NCBI RefSeq assembly: GCF_040436345.1 | Contig: NC_133219.1 | Span: 18,994,958-19,058,957 of the forward strand | Direction of reading: 5' to 3' | DNA: 64,000 bases | Origin: Pagrus major | Lineage: Eukaryota > Chordata > Actinopteri > Spariformes > Sparidae | In this document: piece after piece, positions 25,419-37,500 of the stretch | Layout: every line of letters begins with the position of its first letter | Numbering within the stretch: the first letter of the stretch is position 1 | The notes under the pieces: generated by a model | The model's database searches: none | Seen by the model: the letters and a program-made list of their open reading frames with translations, nothing else | What the model was told of the DNA's origin: nothing | Made by a program: the position numbers and the translations under genes

Positions 25419-26454
25419 TCAGACTTCTCTCCAGTGGCTGATGCATTGCTTCCCTCAATCACCAACTAACCTCAGCAGTTCAAAAGTGGCATGTCATGCA
25501 TCAACTGCAGTTATTTTTTTTCACCATCTAAACTAGAGACTAATTACAAGAATTGTAATCAAATGTCTCTCAATACTAAACTGTACAGCTGTTTAAATAC
25601 CATTTTTGTACATGCATAGAAAACACTGTTGAAACAACCACAGAGCTGAATCTCAGACGCAAATATTACAAAAGTAGAACAGATTTGTTGGTACACACTT
25701 TAACACTGATGATCTGGTTTTGTGTGTAAAGAGAAGTGAAACGCCTTCCCTGCCAGTTTTCAGTGTAGTTAGTTTTCACCCCTCACTCTCACTGGTTTTA
25801 TTTTTTATGTCTTGTCGGTTATGGCATAGCTGGCAGCACCAATGTGACAGGTGACCAGGTGAAGAAGCTGGACATCCTGTCTAATGATCTGATTATCAAC
25901 ATGATCAAGTCCTCTTTCACCTCCTGTGTGCTGATATCTGAAGAGAATGACAAAGCCATCATTGTAGAGCCAGAGCAGAGGGTAAGTGGGTCTGTGTCGC
26001 TGTGAGATACACAAAGCAAGGGATCTGTAATAGCTGTGTGGGTGAAACTAATGTTTGAGATTCCTTTGGACCTGTCTGCAGACTAAAATGGGATTATCTA
26101 GCTTTGCCAGTCTGGGTTACTGGAAATGCCTGTTTTCAGATCATTTCCTTGTGGGATCTAATCTCGAACAACCGGTTCACCTGAAAAAGACTTCAGGTCC
26201 TTTCACAATAATTGTTATTTGAAATTACTTTACACTGACACCTTGCACATCAATCATCAACCATATAATACTGTCACTATTCGGCACAGTTCAAGGCTCC
26301 CTGTGGAGACATTTAGTAGCACTATTTGAATTCCAGGACTCATACAATGTGTTTTGTTTAGTAACACAGGAGATGTCATACTGCTTAGATATTTTTCACA
26401 CTCTCCCTTCTCTTCCAGGGCAAATACATTGTGTGCTTTGACCCTTGGACGGTT
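25419..26454 (+). pseudogene. Broken copy of the fbp1 exon 2 to exon 3 segment, upstream of exon 1
   Basis: This is a direct duplicate of 28,294-29,334. An exon-2-like block (25,819-25,981) has about five differences in 163 nt, no stop codon, and an intact donor (GTAAGT). Its acceptor AG has become GG (CTTGTCGG at 25,811-25,818). The intron-like part is also closely similar. The exon-3-like block starts at 26,419 after a good acceptor, but a T is missing in CCCTTTGGAC, which shifts the frame, and similarity ends after about 35 nt. There is no exon 1, catalytic Asp pair or later exon. It lies ahead of the fbp1 start, so it cannot be joined to the gene by normal splicing of the known exons. It is best read as a fragmentary segmental duplication or the relic of a third tandem FBP gene. 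Confidence 0.9.
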
Positions 26455-27069
26455 TCATTGATAACTTTAGCTACTTTGCAGTTTCCGATTAAGATAGGTA
26501 TCAAGATGGGCTCAACCATTACAGCTTCAACATTTAAGTTATTAAGTCTATAAATGTATGCATCAGTAGTGAGGCCTATAATTCAATAATAACATCAACC
26601 CAAACTGGGCAATTTTCTATAATGAGCATTTACTCTTGCTACTTAAAGTTTACCTATACACTACTCAAAATTAGTCAGGGATGTTAGGATATTTTAAAAC
26701 TCACTTATAAAACTCAATTAATTAAAATAAAATGACACCACTACAATGTAGGCTATGTGTTTAATTTACTCTTTCTGGAAGCAATGACTTTGATTAGACA
26801 GAGGTTGGTTGAGACTATAGACTGAAAGCAGCTTTGTATTGTTGCAATAGATTACTGTGAGCCTTAACAGTAAGCCAATTTAAAGGATGTAGCCTAGGTT
26901 TGGCTTGGGCTCTCTTCTTTCCATCTTATTTATTAAAACCAGGTCAAAGTTTCATTGGGGTTCAATTCTCTTTTTCACTAGAGAGCTGGCCAACAGGATA
27001 GTAAGAGCTGTACAAGTGCTGTTGAGAAAAACAGGTCTGTTTTTTTATTGATGGATGTGTAGTTAAGAG

Positions 27070-27126
<57 letters not shown>
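27070..27126. repeat. (GATA)n microsatellite
   Basis: About 14 uninterrupted GATA units lie roughly 380 bp ahead of the fbp1 start codon. On the minus strand it yields a spurious YLSI peptide repeat. Length polymorphism is expected. Confidence 0.97.
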
Positions 27127-27127
<1 letters not shown>

Positions 27128-27389
27128 AATCTGAAAGCTAAAAAGTCCATCTGTCCTATGTGAGTGCACACTATCAGAGGAAAAACATTATGAAACTGTT
27201 CATTCACACTATCATTCTCAAACCTGCTGAAAAGTACACGACCCCTCTTACGCAACGCCAGGGTGCATTCACATGTGCACAGCGTTTATTCATCTGGTCA
27301 CATCCCTCTATTGGTAGCGTTATCTCTTCATCACAGTTGTGCTTTGCACAAAGCGCTTGTGTTTCCAGCGGGGCCACACCTCTCCCGCT

Positions 27390-27508
27390 GCTCTGGATTG
27401 GCCCTGGTGTCTTCACTCCCTCCGCTGAGTTCCGCGTTGCAGAGCATTTAAGTCCTCCAGCGTTTCCTCCAACTTCTACTCTCAGGCTTCAGGAGACCAG
27501 CCGTCACC
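27390..27508 (+). promoter_or_regulatory. Probable fbp1 proximal promoter and 5'UTR
   Basis: An inverted CCAAT box (ATTGG at 27,397-27,401) lies about 110 bp ahead of the start codon, and a weak TATA-like CATTTAAG occurs near 27,447. The start codon context is CCGTCACCATGT, with A at -3, a good vertebrate initiation context. The transcription start cannot be fixed from sequence alone. Confidence 0.4.
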
Positions 27509-30500
27509 ATGTCCGACCGAGGAACCTTCGATACCAACGTGGTCACCATGACCCGGTTCGTCATGGAGGAGGGCAGGAAGGCGAAAGGCACGGGGGAGCT
27601 GACGACGCTGCTGAACTCTGTGTGCACGGCGGTGAAGGCGATCTCCTGCGCTGTGCGCAAAGCTGGCATCGCCCACCTGTGAGTAAACAATCATCACTGA
27701 GAAGCAGATACTATTGTACAAATGAACAGTGGCAGCACGTGTTGCACACGCAGATAGTTGGGCGCTTGAAAGTATCGATGACAGAAGTTTCAGCCTCACA
27801 CATCCACGTTGGCACAAAATGAGCTGGAGATTCAGGTTCTCTGTTAGCCAATCAGGAAGCGCATACCTTGAAGCTACCACGCCCACTTTCATATGATTAA
27901 GCCTACGTGGAGTTAAATGTTTAATTTATGTCAAGAAAAACAAATTTCATGTCTATATCGTGTTTGTTGTGCAGCCTTATTGCCAGGATCCATCAGAAAA
28001 GCATGTGCAAGATAAATCAATGCATATCTGCAGTACTACCCCTTTATTTCCTCATCCTGTCTTGTTTTCCTTGTCTTATGTAAACTGTTGTGTCACAATA
28101 TCTTGCATTTGTGCATATTGTCATTACTATGTCCTGTGTTGGTTCACTTTAACTCTTTTACTTATCCCATGTTGTCATTTCTGGTTAAGAACATGATTAC
28201 ATAAAGGGACCTATCCCTTAAAAGTAGTTTCTTTAGTGTACATTTTACAATTATCTGTTTGTATTTTCTGTGGCTGACCAGACTGACACTGATTCAGACT
28301 TCCCTTCAGTGGCTGATGCTTTGCTTCCCTCAATCACCAACTAACCTCAGCAGTTTAAAAGTGCCATGTCATGCATCAACTGCAGTTTGTTTTGTTTTTT
28401 CACCATCTAAGCTGGACACTAATTACAACAGTTGTAATCCCAATCAAACTTCTCTCAATACTAAAGTGTACAGCTGTTTAAATACCATTTTTGTACATAC
28501 ACAGAAAAGACTGTTGAAACAACCACAGAGCTGAATCTCAGATGCAAGTATTACAAAAGGAGAAGTGATTTGTTAGTACACACTTTAACACTGATGATCT
28601 GGTTTTGTGTGTATAGAGAAGTGAAATCCTTCTTGGTGAAATGCCTTCCCTGCCAGTTTTCAGTGTTTTATTTTATTTTTTATGTCTTGTCAGTTATGGC
28701 ATAGCTGGCAGCACCAATGTGACAGGTGACCAGGTGAAGAAGCTGGACATCCTGTCTAATGATCTGATCATCAACATGATCAAGTCCTCTTTCACCTCCT
28801 GTGTGCTGATATCTGAAGAGAATGAAAAAGCCATCATCATAGAGCCAGAGCAGAGGGTAAGTGGGTCTGTGTTGCTGTGAGGACACACTTTGATTTAGTT
28901 GCTAAGACAAAGCAAGGTATCTGTAATACCGGTTCAAGGTTCCTTTGGACCTGTCTGCAGACTAAAACGGGATCATCTAGCTTTGCCAGTCTGGGTTACT
29001 GGAAATGTCTGTTTTCAGATCTTTTCCTTGTGGGATCTAATCTCGAACAACCGGTTCACCTGAAAAAGACTTCAGGTCCTTTCACAATAATTGTTATTTG
29101 CACTTACTTTACACTGACACCTTGCACATCAATCATCAACACTATAATACTGTCACTATTCGGCACAGTTCAAGGCTCCCTGTGGAGACATTTAGTAGCA
29201 CTATTTGAATTCCAGGACTCATACAATGTGTTTTGTTGAGTAACACAGGAGATGTCATACTGCTTAGATATTTTTCACACTCTCCCTTCTCTTCCAGGGC
29301 AAATACATTGTGTGCTTTGACCCTTTGGACGGTTCCTCCAACATCGACTGTCTCGTCTCCATCGGAACCATCTTTGCCATCTACAGAAAGGTACTAACAC
29401 AGTTTAAAACTACCATGAGAAAGTGTCGTAGTCCTTGCTTTACAAACGTAAAGGGATGGCAGAATGATATGATGTTGCTATTTTTTATAATAAGCTTATA
29501 TACTTGAACTACTCTTAGTTTTTGACGGACAAGAGAGATCTCTTGGACCGAATTTGCCACTGATATTTACTTTTTTTGATTTTACCCAATTTCATGCATA
29601 AGATGTTACACTGTTATAGCCCCCAGAATTCATATTTTACAGCTCAAAAAACCCTATGAACAAGGTCCTTTGCTGTCAAACTCAGACTTTTCTTCTTTTC
29701 TGGTCAGTATCTCTTTGAGGTTGAGTCATTCCTATTCAGTGGCAGTTATAATGTGATGGTAAACTAAAAAAGAAATAATTTGCGAGGTTTAAAAATCAGG
29801 TGTAACAAAAGATTTCGAGGTTTCAAAAAGAAGTCAGATTGTATGTAAGTTTATGAGAAAATGACCCAACTTGTCACTTGATTTATTACCTCAGTAAACA
29901 GTTTCCCAATGAGTTTATGGTCTCAATTGCTAGTGTCAAGTCTTCTCCAATACAGCATGATGGTCATTTTATAGATTATGCTCCTATTCAGAGTAAATGG
30001 TTTGCTTTTGAGCGTGGCTAACTTGTAATTGACAAGTCACTACTACAATGTGTCCTCGGGTTCTCAGTTAGATCCAAATGATAAATTAAATGATAAATGA
30101 ATGATGACATTAGTTTATAATGTTTCCCCTCAGACCACAGATGATGAACCCTGCGAGACGGACGCCCTGCAGCCTGGGAGGAACCTTGTGGCGGCAGGCT
30201 ATGCCCTCTACGGCAGTGCCACCATGATGGTTATCTCCACCGGCCAGGGGGTCAACGGCTTCATGCTCGACCCAGTAAGTTCCCTCTTGAAGGCCTTTGT
30301 TTGTCGCAATTAAAAGAACTTGCAAGTTTTTTATGTCCAAAACAAGTGGTTCTAAGGTTATTGCTAACGTTTTCCACTTTTTGCTTATCAGTCAATTGGT
30401 GAATTCATCCTGGTCGATCGTGATGTGAAGATCAAGAAGCGAGGCAAGATTTTCAGCTTGAATGAAGGTTATGCAAAGTACTTTGAACCCGCCGTCACGG

Positions 30501-32887
30501 AGTACCTGCAGAAAAAGAAGTTCCCTCAGGTAACATAAAAAAGTAAACTAAATGGTTTATAGCCACATAACTGAAGCAGCTGGGGTTTGAATGTATGTGT
30601 TAGTCAGAGACAGTGGACATTACTCATCATACAGTACATTAAAATGTCGACATGGCAGTGTTTGCCAAGATTGGATGATTTTTATCTGTGGCTTGAACAT
30701 CTTACTGATGCATCATTTTAAATGACCGTAGGATGGCACTGAGCCCTACAACGCCCGTTACATCGGTTCCATGGTGGCAGACGTCCACCGAACACTGATG
30801 TATGGAGGAATCTTTTTATACCCAGGAAATACGAAGAGCCCCAAGGGAAAGGTAAGGTCCACCGTTGAGAGAATTAATACGAGAATACGTAGAATACGTA
30901 CGTTTTTTAATATAGTTTTTTTTTAAAAAGGCTAAACAATTACTTTAAACTGCTGTGCACTGTACTTTTTAAGAAAATGTTACTCAAACGGAAGTAAACA
31001 GTGTATTTTTTAAAATAATTTTCATGTTTTCTATAATAAATTAACTGAACCATGAACACTAGGCTATTTTCAGCCAGAGTATTTGCAGCAGCAGGACAGT
31101 ATAGATATATGGGATAGACTCGAAATAAACTACAGTGATCATAATGAATGAACATGTCACCCAGTGGCTCACTGATGTGTTTGTTACAGTTTAACAGACT
31201 TCTACGACACAGAGGAGTAAGACATATCATGCTTTGGCTTCAGAGATGTACTTTAATAGGGTCATTTTCATTTGTTTTGGTCTTTTTTTATGGGATTTGT
31301 TTATATTAAGTATATTAAAGTGCAGAATACCAACAGATTTAACCGTTAAGGGAATAGAAGTCACACTAAATTCCATTGTTAAGTTTTCATGAAGCTATTT
31401 TCAGGGGAGATTTACATCAAAAATGGTTTGTTTAGTGTCCCTTGTTACATGAAACCATACTGAAGAAAGTGTCACAATGTTGTGTCTTCACTCCTCACAT
31501 CCTTCCAGTTTAAGTAAGACTGAGCCAAACATGATGTTGTCATGTTTAAAAAAGGTAGAAAAAGCGGCTCACTTTCATGTGTATAGGATGTGGAGAGAGA
31601 GGGCATAGTGAGTGTTTTTAAAAAGACAAAACTCCAAACAGAAATGTAAAATTGTTTAACTTTTAGATTTCATACTACCAGCTAACGATGAGTTAGTGAC
31701 TTAGTTTAGTAAATCAAATTAATACAGTGCCTGTAGTATTTTTTTTCTTCTTTTTTTTAAATACAGGGTTCATACAAAGTCTTGAAAGCTCAGAAAATGT
31801 TTAATTTTAACTGCTATGTTTTCTTTTCATCAACACAATCGCTTATGTAAACCAAAAATTTTAAAATGAAACAATCCTGTTGCAACCCATGCAATGCATT
31901 TTTTAAATTCAGGACAAACATTAGATTTACCCAGTATAATTTTGGAATAAATACTTTGCATATGATTTTAAATGCAATAAAACTAGTTAAAAAGAAAAAA
32001 TCTCAATCAAATAAAGTCACCAATAAAACTACATATAAGGATGATTTAAAAGAAGTATTTTTAAAGAAGTGTACAATAGTTTAATGATGAATATGTATAG
32101 CCTCACAACTTCGCAAGTCTGTCTTAAAACAAGTCAGGTACCCAGATGAATGTTAAACAGGTTTTGCCTGCAGCAATCGTTCCTACTCTTTATGCTGGAC
32201 ATCAAGAGATTTCTTCCTCAAGTGTTCCAAATTTGAAGTGGTACAAAATTGACGTCTTCATTCTGTGTAAAAGTTTATCTGAAGCTAATCTGAGATAAAC
32301 ATATCAAGTGGGTATCTTTCAAATATACTGTCATTATAGTCTGAAATGCTCTTTCATGTTTCCCTGCAGTTTTTCTGTTCTGAGCTGCGGTGGAGGGATA
32401 CTGAGCGAGGGAATTTAAGACTAAAAAGACTAGAAAATACCCACTTGACCTGTATAACTCAGGCTGCCAAAGCCTCGTATTAACTTCAGATAAACTTTGG
32501 AAAACATGCATATAAATACTTTTGATTGAATTTTTGTTTTAAGACGGTGTTGAAAAATTGTGAACCTGTCCTTTATCTGTTGGTACATTTAATGCTGTAG
32601 TGTTTGATGACCTGAGGCAGCAGCTGGGAATACAGAAAGTATAACACATTTTAATTCAGAATATTCAGAAACTAAACTCCACCTCTTCCTCAAAGCTGCG
32701 GCTGCTGTATGAAGGCAACCCCATGGCCTACATCATGGAGCAGGCAGGAGGCATGGCCTCCACCGGCCTCGAGAATATCCTGGACATCCAGCCTGAGAGT
32801 ATCCATCAGCGGGCTCCCGTGGCTATGGGCTCCCCCGAGGATGTGCTGGAGTACGTCGCCATCTACAAGAAGCATGCCAAGAAGTGA
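27509..32887 (+). CDS. fbp1: Fructose-1,6-bisphosphatase 1 (liver type), complete, 7 exons
   Basis: Hydrolyses fructose-1,6-bisphosphate to fructose-6-phosphate, the regulated step of gluconeogenesis, in the cytosol. Coding exons: 27,509-27,678; 28,694-28,856; 29,298-29,390; 30,134-30,274; 30,392-30,529; 30,732-30,851; 32,696-32,887. All introns are GT-AG. The joined frame is 1,017 nt, 338 residues, the usual length for the family. Exon 1 carries the AMP-site segment KAKGTGELT. Exon 2 carries the flexible loop ([18 protein letters not shown]) and the metal-binding Glu pair (SEEN). Exon 3 has the signature FDPLDGSSN with the catalytic Asp residues. Exon 7 has the metal-ligand Glu in MEQAGGMA. 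Gln in TGDQVKK and the exon 2-3 wording assign it to the liver type. A second FBP gene follows in the same direction. Exon 1 is read from the first ATG that keeps family length. Confidence 0.97.
28294..29334. repeat. Segment of fbp1 (intron 1 to exon 3) that was duplicated upstream
   Basis: This is the functional copy of the direct repeat whose broken partner is 25,419-26,454, about 2.87 kb upstream. It includes the end of intron 1, exon 2, all of intron 2 and the first 37 nt of exon 3. Compared with the partner it has a short extra stretch around 28,883-28,905 in intron 2. The homology starts at TCAGACTTC and ends at GGACGGTT. Confidence 0.9.
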
Positions 32888-33305
32888 GACCACACCGACT
32901 GACTCTCACGACCGTCACTGTGCGGTGAAAAACCTTGTATCTCCAAACTATCCACTTTCATGGGACTAAGGAAGTCAGCCTCATTTTGAGCTTTCTGCAA
33001 ATGTATTTTCGATGATGTCTTATGGTGTTTGAAATGGTTACTTAAGCCCAACTATGTGAGGGGATTTTCTCAGTTAAAGCACAAAAAGTTGGAGTTGCAA
33101 GGTTTTTTTCATGACATACCAGCTATAAGCATGTACTATTTGTTGGAAGCTGATGGATAATAGAAAGAAGGTGGTTCAGTGGAAACATGGAGCTCAATAA
33201 CGCACACAAATGCACAAATTCCACAGAAAATGAAAAAGACCAAAAATGTGCCAAAGAAAAATGCACTGGAATAAACCTGAAGTCTTTACCTCCAGTCGTG
33301 CCTGA

Positions 33306-33416
33306 AATAAAATACATTCTGCACACATGAAGGACCAAATGCAGACCGCTATGCAACAACACCTGATGCCTTTATTATTTTAACAACTGTCTGGATTGAT
33401 GAAGTGTCTCAATAAA
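33306..33416 (+). terminator. Candidate polyadenylation signals of fbp1
   Basis: AATAAA occurs at 33,306-33,311 and again at 33,411-33,416, about 420 and 525 bp after the stop codon. The second is followed by a T-rich run (TGTGTTTTTTTC), which suits a cleavage site near 33,430-33,450. Confidence 0.55.
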
Positions 33417-33449
33417 TCGACATGAGTCTACGAAGACAAAAATCTGTGT

Positions 33450-34506
33450 TTTTTTCATCATTTTAAAATATGTGTGCAAAAAGTGTCAAATCTTTTGCTA
33501 ATATTTAGTTTGCATATTTGGTGAGCATTGACTGTTTGTCATTTTTGTTATTGCAGGAAATATTACTATTTTACAGAAAAAGTAAGAATTCATGAAGCGT
33601 TTTAGGTGAGTGGATAGAATATGCAAATACATGAAGACTTTAAATTAAATACATATACAATTAAATACATAAAAAGTTGGAAGATATACCGTCTCCACTT
33701 AGGAGATACTTTATTCAGAGGAGCTGACCTTTAAGCTTAAGGTCAGTGGAAGCTCAGAGCCCGAATGACATTTAAAGCTCACTTGAGCTGCTCTTGTGCT
33801 GAAACCTACATATAGCACCAACTGTTCTTCTACTCTCTTAATATTAAATTCACTTCCCCTTCTCCTTCAGTCTTTAACCAAAGTGACTTATAGCGCAGAA
33901 ACATAAAATACTAAATCAAAACACGCTTCAAACTAAATCATACTATGTGAAGTAAAGCATATTGAATAAATAGATTATGTAATTATATGCACATACCTAT
34001 GCTTAGGTCTTTCAAGCGTCAAAATTTAGTTCTGCCATAAAAATTTTCTGCAGGATGTCTGAGTAAACAAATAATTTTTTTAATTTGAAATCACAAACTT
34101 TTCACCAAATGAACTTGGATATATAGAAAGGTGTTACTCTTGTGTCATAGCCCCAGACTGCTCTCAGGTTCATGTGCAAACCTGCACATGTAAATCCTGA
34201 GAATTCACCTCACAGCTCCGCTATTACCAAAGATTTGAGTTACATGTTGTAACCTTTTGACTTGATGAATAACAGTGCTTGTCTTGTGCAGGATTAAAAT
34301 CGTGCCAGTCTCCACAGCTGACACCTGACACCCCCTCACTCATCTCCACACACACACCCTCTTCCACTCAGCTGCACACACAAATAGATCTTCTGGCTTG
34401 GCTTCATTGCTCTGGGTATGAAAAGGACTTGGCTGGTTATGAGGTCGCTCACTTGCTCTCTGTCCTCTGCCCGATCTGCTGCCCACCAGGAGGAACAGAA
34501 CTCAGC
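33450..34506. other. Intergenic spacer between fbp1 and fbp2, with the fbp2 5' region
   Basis: The spacer is about 1 kb and AT-rich, with no open frame of interest until the fbp2 first exon. A CA-rich tract (CACACACACCC) lies at 34,348-34,382, shortly ahead of the fbp2 start. No clear TATA box is visible. The fbp2 promoter and 5'UTR presumably lie in the last few hundred bases. Confidence 0.5.
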
Positions 34507-37500
34507 ATGTCGGACCAGTCGGCGTTTGACACGGACGTATGGACCCTGACCCGGTTCATCATTGAGACCGGCCGCCAGGCTAAGGGGGCGACCGGTGAGC
34601 TGACCCAGCTCATCAATGCCATGCTGACTGCCATCAAAGCCATTTCCTCTGCTGTGCGGAAGGCAGGCCTGGCCCACCTGTAAGTACTGAGGTACTGGAA
34701 TAGGCTTATTGATAAACAGTATACAGCATATATCCACCTTTACATTACTGGCTGATATATATTGATAGATATCTCTGATTAAACAGACTAATGAACAGAT
34801 TTGATCTTTTATACAAATGATAATCTGATGATATCTAATTGAACTTTGTAACACTTCTGTTGCTTGAATCCCTCCGTGGAGAGGTCAGAGGTCAAGGTGA
34901 GCTACAGAGCAGCAGATTCAGGAATTCAATGCCATGCCAAAGGTGGCCGTCTGACATTTTGCTTCACTCCCACAGTAGATGTAGGAGCCAAGAGTGACTC
35001 GAGAGTTAGAAGTTGTCCTATTTCAACACTCACACATACACCCGTTGAAGCAGTGAGCTACAGAGCCGGTACTGCTGATATGAGTGATTGTTTCGTGCTT
35101 CTGTATTATGAGCAAGACAGTGAGCTTTGTGTGATTTTTAGAGCATTTCAACACTCAAATCTGAAAATGATACAGGATTATGCATTTTTTTCAGTGTCAT
35201 GTCCAGCAGGAGATAACATAGTAGAATTGTGATTGCACCACATTTTTGATTTGTTAAGAGTTAACACAATAACCAACTCTTTGTTAAGGGTATTGACCTT
35301 GGAGGGAAGCCAGTGCTCTGAAGGATTATATGAATAACTGAGAGGCCAATGTTTGTGATTTCTGAGTCACTGGAGTCAAGTCTTTTTAGCAGAACTGCCT
35401 TTTAGGCTGCATACAAATCTTGACATCTATGCACGGCCCTGCGTGGGATGCACATAGTGTGGGAGTAAATTCTGCTGTTGAGGTGAATAAAAGAAGTGGA
35501 AGGCACCAGCCCTTAAAGGGACAGTTCATCCCAAAAATAAAAAATACATATTTCCCCTCTCACCTGTACTGCTATTTATCCATCTTTATTACTTTGATGT
35601 TAGTTGCCAATTTTTGAAGATATTGGCTGCCTTCTACAAATATGATGTACCTAGATGGCACTCTACTTGTGGAATTTCATGTAAGTGTATTTTCTTTCTA
35701 CTGAATTAAACCCACACACCGTTTACTACATCTACTCGTGGACGAGAGGCTAGCTAACTAAGCTAACCAAGCTAGGTAACATTACAGATCAGCCGAGGAG
35801 GACGCTTTTAATGTTTACATCCCATGCTGTCACGAGCCTCTCGTCTATGAGTAGATGCACGATTCCTTCTGAGCGGTGATAAGGTTAGGGCTATTTCTAC
35901 TGCTGATATCTCCAAAACTTGGCAACTCACACCAAAACAAACTAGATGGATTAATACCACTACTGGTAAGAGGAAAAATATGTGTTTTTGAGTTTGGGGT
36001 GAACTGTCCCTTTAAAGATCATGTAGTACCATCAATCTGCGGTCAAGTCGAAATTAATATTTTCCCAATTTTTAGCTGATATTCATGCTATTACACTGAA
36101 ATGGTAACACTTTACGTTCAACCACCTTATAGTGTTATAAACTATGTATTAAATGTTTATATTGATGCTAAATGGGGGAACTTATAGTAAAGTGTGCCCT
36201 GAAAATGTTCCATATGAAGGAGAATTACTGAAACACAATGACTCGTTATTCAGTAAAATCTCACACACACTGACGTTATGCAACCAAACACAAATCAACA
36301 TTGTTTGGAACTAAATGAAGATAAGTGACAGTCACAAGTGACTGAATACATCCTCGCACGAGTAGCTATCAACGTCCTCAATCAAAGATTTATGTGTGTG
36401 TGCTGTTGATTGATTGGCCCACACAGGCAGGGCTTGGCGGGCTCGGTGAATGTGACAGGAGACGATGTGAAGAAGCTGGATGTGCTGTCCAACGACCTGG
36501 TCATCAACATGCTGCAGGCCTCCTACAGCACCTGCTGCATGGTGTCTGAGGAGAACAAGGACCTCATCATCACTCCCAAAGACAAGAGGGTGAGTGGTGC
36601 ACAGTGATCGTGTGCTGAGGAAGACAACAACACTGCAGGATGATGGATGCTGGGCTTTTATTTCATGTTTTAAGTGGCATCAGGCAGGAATTTTGTGTAG
36701 GAAAACACCTATAATTCACAAGCTGATTAGATGATGTTAATAAAGCAATGAACAGTTCACCCAAAAATGATAGTTTATTCAAGTTTTACTCAAATCCAGT
36801 CATTATCTACTCAATCCTATGCCGATGGAAAGTTGGGTGAAGTTTCGTAGTGCACAAAGCATTTCTTGAGCTTCACAGCAAAACAGTGTTCTCCTAAACA
36901 ACTGAAGTAGATGGGGACTCATTTAAAAACATAATAAAACACCTGAAAAAAATAAATAATTAAATAAAATGTTTCTAGTCTCCAGATTCCCTGAGATCCC
37001 AGATTGATTTTAAAAGACGTTATTTTCACCCTTTTAAAGCAGAAAACCTCTCTACAGTTGCTAAGCTAAAAGCGGTAGCACATCTGAAGTGGGTGCACAA
37101 GCTCGACTGTGCGTTGAGGGTGTAAATAACGTCTTTTTTCAAATCAATTTAGGATCCTGGTGCTCCTAGATTTGGATTACGCCAGACGAGATGTATAGAG
37201 CCATTTTCAGTGTATTTTGGTTGTTTTTTTACGTTTTAAAACAAGTCCCCAGCTGCTACAGTTGTTAAGGAGAATGTTGCAACTGTTCCTTTAACTAAAT
37301 CTGCTGAGAAGATAAAGGGTGTCGAAAGTTCAGTTTACTGAAAGAAGACTTTCAGAATTGAAACAGTTACCTCTTTTTCCCACATGATGCCACCAAAGCG
37401 TGAGTTCACATGATGCAGCTGTATGTCTGTTTGTGTGTTTTGTGGTTCATTTTTACCCCTTTTTCCAGTTTCCTGATTTTCCCTCCACACCTGTCTTCTA

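Noticed and set aside
26962-27255. Minus-strand peptide with repeated SIYL units
   Set aside because: Direct product of the GATA microsatellite; no gene.
27160-27822. Longest plus-strand open frame (220 codons) over the fbp1 first exon
   Set aside because: It is in a different frame from the fbp1 start at 27,509 and has no family motifs. It overlaps a real exon.
34336-34854. 172-codon minus-strand frame over fbp2 exon 1
   Set aside because: Antisense shadow of the fbp2 first exon with no recognisable domain.
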